Shown here one piece after another: positions 62,523 through 64,000 of a stretch of 64,000 bases of DNA. The position numbers and the translations under genes were made by a program. The notes under the pieces are model-generated. The model ran no database searches. It was not told the DNA's origin and saw only the letters and a list, made by a program, of their open reading frames with translations. The DNA comes from Dyadobacter psychrophilus. Lineage in GTDB: Bacteria > Bacteroidota > Bacteroidia > Cytophagales > Spirosomataceae. Numbering within the stretch: position 1 is the stretch's first letter; each line of letters opens with the position of its first letter. The stretch lies in NCBI RefSeq assembly GCF_900167945.1, contig NZ_FUZA01000005.1:62001-126000 (forward strand), written 5' to 3'.

Positions 62523-62964
62523 TGTCGGCAATAGGATTGAAATAATATGCATCAATAGGCTTGAAACCGAAAGTTTCGTACAGGTTGCGAGCTTTGGTCA
62601 TGCTGCTTAATGTGTCCAGCCGGATCTTTTTATAACCGAGCAAGGCCGCCTTTTCAATGGCTCTTTCCAGCAATTCCCGGCCCAGGCTCAATCCCCGGTG
62701 ATCCGGGCGGACATACATGCGTTTCAGTTCGGCAATGTCATGATCCAATCGCCTGATCCCCGCACAGCCCGCGAGCGAACCGGCTTTGTAAACGAGCAGA
62801 AGAGCACCGGTCGGTTTGTCGTATTGCGAGCGGATGGATTCCAGCTCTTTGGAAAAATTCTGGAACGAAAGATCAATGTCCAGCGAATTGGCATATTCAG
62901 CAAAAAGCGCTTTTGCCTGTTCAAATTCATCGTCCGTTTCTGCGAATTTATAAATGACATTCAT
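62497..62964 (-). CDS. GNAT-family N-acetyltransferase
   Basis: A 155-residue protein starting at ATG 62964 (MNVIYKFAETDDEF). The acetyl-CoA site is MYVRPDHRGLSLGRELLERA near 84-103, preceded by AGCAGIRRLDHDIAELKR and followed by LDTLSSMTKARNLYETFGF, the normal GNAT end. Substrate unknown. Convergent with cobC with a short 3' overlap and divergent from the GH28 gene. Confidence 0.88.
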   Translation of the reverse strand: MNVIYKFAETDDEFEQAKALFAEYANSLDIDLSFQNFSKELESIRSQYDKPTGALLLVYKAGSLAGCAGIRRLDHDIAELKRMYVRPDHRGLSLGRELLERAIEKAALLGYKKIRLDTLSSMTKARNLYETFGFKPIDAYYFNPIADTIYMERVI

Positions 62965-63030
62965 GGTGATCGTTATGTTTTTCAGTCCTGTAAACAGAAA
63001 CAAAATTGGCCAGGAAATCAACCGCAAACT

Positions 63031-64000
63031 ATGATATTCAAAAAACGTTTCCTACCCATCGCAATGATGGCGTTTCATTCGCTAACAGTAGCGGCGCAAA
63101 AAACCGTGGAAAATTATAGCTGGACCAACCTCCCGAAAGCGCAGCAGCCCGCTTTCAAGCGCGACACGGTCCGTATAACAGCCTATGGAGCGCAGCCGGA
63201 CGGTCATACGCTGAACACGGACGCAATCCACAAGGCAATTGACGCAGTAAATAAGCAGGGCGGGGGCGTTGTAATGGTGCCTCCGGGACTTTGGATGACA
63301 GGCCCGATTGTCATGAAAAGCAACATTAACCTGCATTTGAGCGAAAATGCAACGCTGCTTTTTACGCCGGACAAAACGCAATACGCACTTACGGAAGGTT
63401 TTTATGAGGGCAAAAGTGCTGCACGTAATCAGTCACCCATTTCAGGCATTAACCTCGAAAACGTTGCTATAACAGGTAAAGGCATTGTGGACGGCAATGG
63501 TGACGTTTGGCGCGCGGTCCATAAAAGTCAGTTGACAGAGGGCCAGTGGAAAGAAAAAGTTGCTTCGGGAGGTGTTCTTAAAGATGACGGTAAAACATGG
63601 TATCCCAGCGAGCAATTCAAAAAAGCCAGCACCGAAAACAAAAGCATGCTGCTGACACCAGGCAAAACGCCGAAGGATTTTGCAGATATGAAGGACTTCC
63701 TCAGGCCCAATCTGGTTGTTTTCAACAATTGTAAAAAAGTGTTGCTGGAAGGCGTAACCTTCCAGAATTCCGCTGCCTGGTGCATTCATCCGCTGATGTG
63801 CCAGGATTTGACTATTCGCAATGTTCGCGTGGAAAACCCGGAATACGCCCACAACGGCGACGGAATGGACATTGAATCGTGCAAAAACTTCCTGATCGAA
63901 GGCTGTACGCTGGACGTGGGAGACGATGCTATTTGTATCAAATCCGGAAAAGACGAAGAGGGCAGAAAGCGCGGAATGCCAACGGAAAATGGCCTCATCA
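63031..64000 (+). CDS. GH28 polygalacturonase-like pectinase, 3' end outside window
   Basis: An open frame of 323 codons from ATG 63031 to the right edge. The N-terminus is a signal peptide (MAFHSLTVAAQ). Then comes the parallel beta-helix start RITAYGAQPDGHTLNTDAIH and QGGGVVMVPPGLWMTGPI. The GH28 active-site segments are present: NGDGMDIESC and VGDDAICIKSGKD with the catalytic Asp residues. It likely cleaves galacturonan or rhamnogalacturonan, in keeping with the GH127 genes elsewhere in the window. Confidence 0.9.
   Translation, partial: MIFKKRFLPIAMMAFHSLTVAAQKTVENYSWTNLPKAQQPAFKRDTVRITAYGAQPDGHTLNTDAIHKAIDAVNKQGGGVVMVPPGLWMTGPIVMKSNINLHLSENATLLFTPDKTQYALTEGFYEGKSAARNQSPISGINLENVAITGKGIVDGNGDVWRAVHKSQLTEGQWKEKVASGGVLKDDGKTWYPSEQFKKASTENKSMLLTPGKTPKDFADMKDFLRPNLVVFNNCKKVLLEGVTFQNSAAWCIHPLMCQDLTIRNVRVENPEYAHNGDGMDIESCKNFLIEGCTLDVGDDAICIKSGKDEEGRKRGMPTENGLI

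Overview
The window looks like chromosomal DNA of a Bacteroidota bacterium, most likely a Cytophagales / Dyadobacter-like environmental species. The reasons are two SusC/SusD pairs, several TonB-dependent receptors with carboxypeptidase-regulatory N-terminal domains, A-rich leaders without clear Shine-Dalgarno sites, and -7 elements of the Bacteroidota TAnnTTTG type. The genus is inferred from protein style, not from a search. I see no rRNA, tRNA, CRISPR array, phage or insertion sequence.

Left part (1-30 kb). A propeller-domain protein runs off the left edge. It is followed by an SGNH hydrolase/esterase pair and a small glycine-rich protein. Next, on the minus strand, come an Oar-like TonB receptor and an alkaline-phosphatase-superfamily phosphodiesterase. 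The receptor promoter carries four TTAA(C) direct repeats at exact 11-bp spacing, which looks like a Pho box, so this may be a phosphate-scavenging module. From 8.7 to 24.5 kb lies a polysaccharide utilisation region: SusC/SusD pair 1, a minus-strand operon of two GH127-type enzymes plus a sulfatase, and SusC/SusD pair 2. A stand-alone TonB receptor follows.

Middle part (27-45 kb). A minus-strand operon encodes an ECF sigma factor, a membrane anti-sigma-like protein, a DUF4097-like protein and two paralogous outer-membrane barrels whose first ~200 bp are almost identical. Beside it sits an Abi_2-type HEPN protein, preceded by a compact structured RNA candidate on the opposite strand that ends in an intrinsic terminator. 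This is the best candidate here for an under-described system. Then come DUF1810, an HDAC-like deacetylase, two tandem DUF421 proteins with added zinc ribbons, a secreted GH13 enzyme, an orphan N-terminal half of an RluA-type pseudouridine synthase, and a Tat-exported Gfo/Idh/MocA protein with a propeller-cytochrome c lipoprotein.

Right part (42.7-62.5 kb) is a cobalamin locus. Two cobalamin riboswitches stand back to back. The minus one serves a cobalt/nickel-type permease and a BtuB-like receptor. The plus one serves a long, tightly packed operon: cobB, cobN fused to a 2Fe-2S ferredoxin-like domain, a chlI/chlD-like AAA-VWA chelatase subunit, cobQ, a cobD-type decarboxylase, cbiB, a P-loop NTPase, a BtuF-like binding protein, a PduO-type adenosyltransferase, cobU, cobT, cobS and cobC. 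Together they cover a,c-diamide formation, cobalt insertion, adenosylation and nucleotide-loop assembly. The enzymes that build the corrin ring are not in the window. A GNAT acetyltransferase and the start of a GH28 pectinase-like gene close the window.
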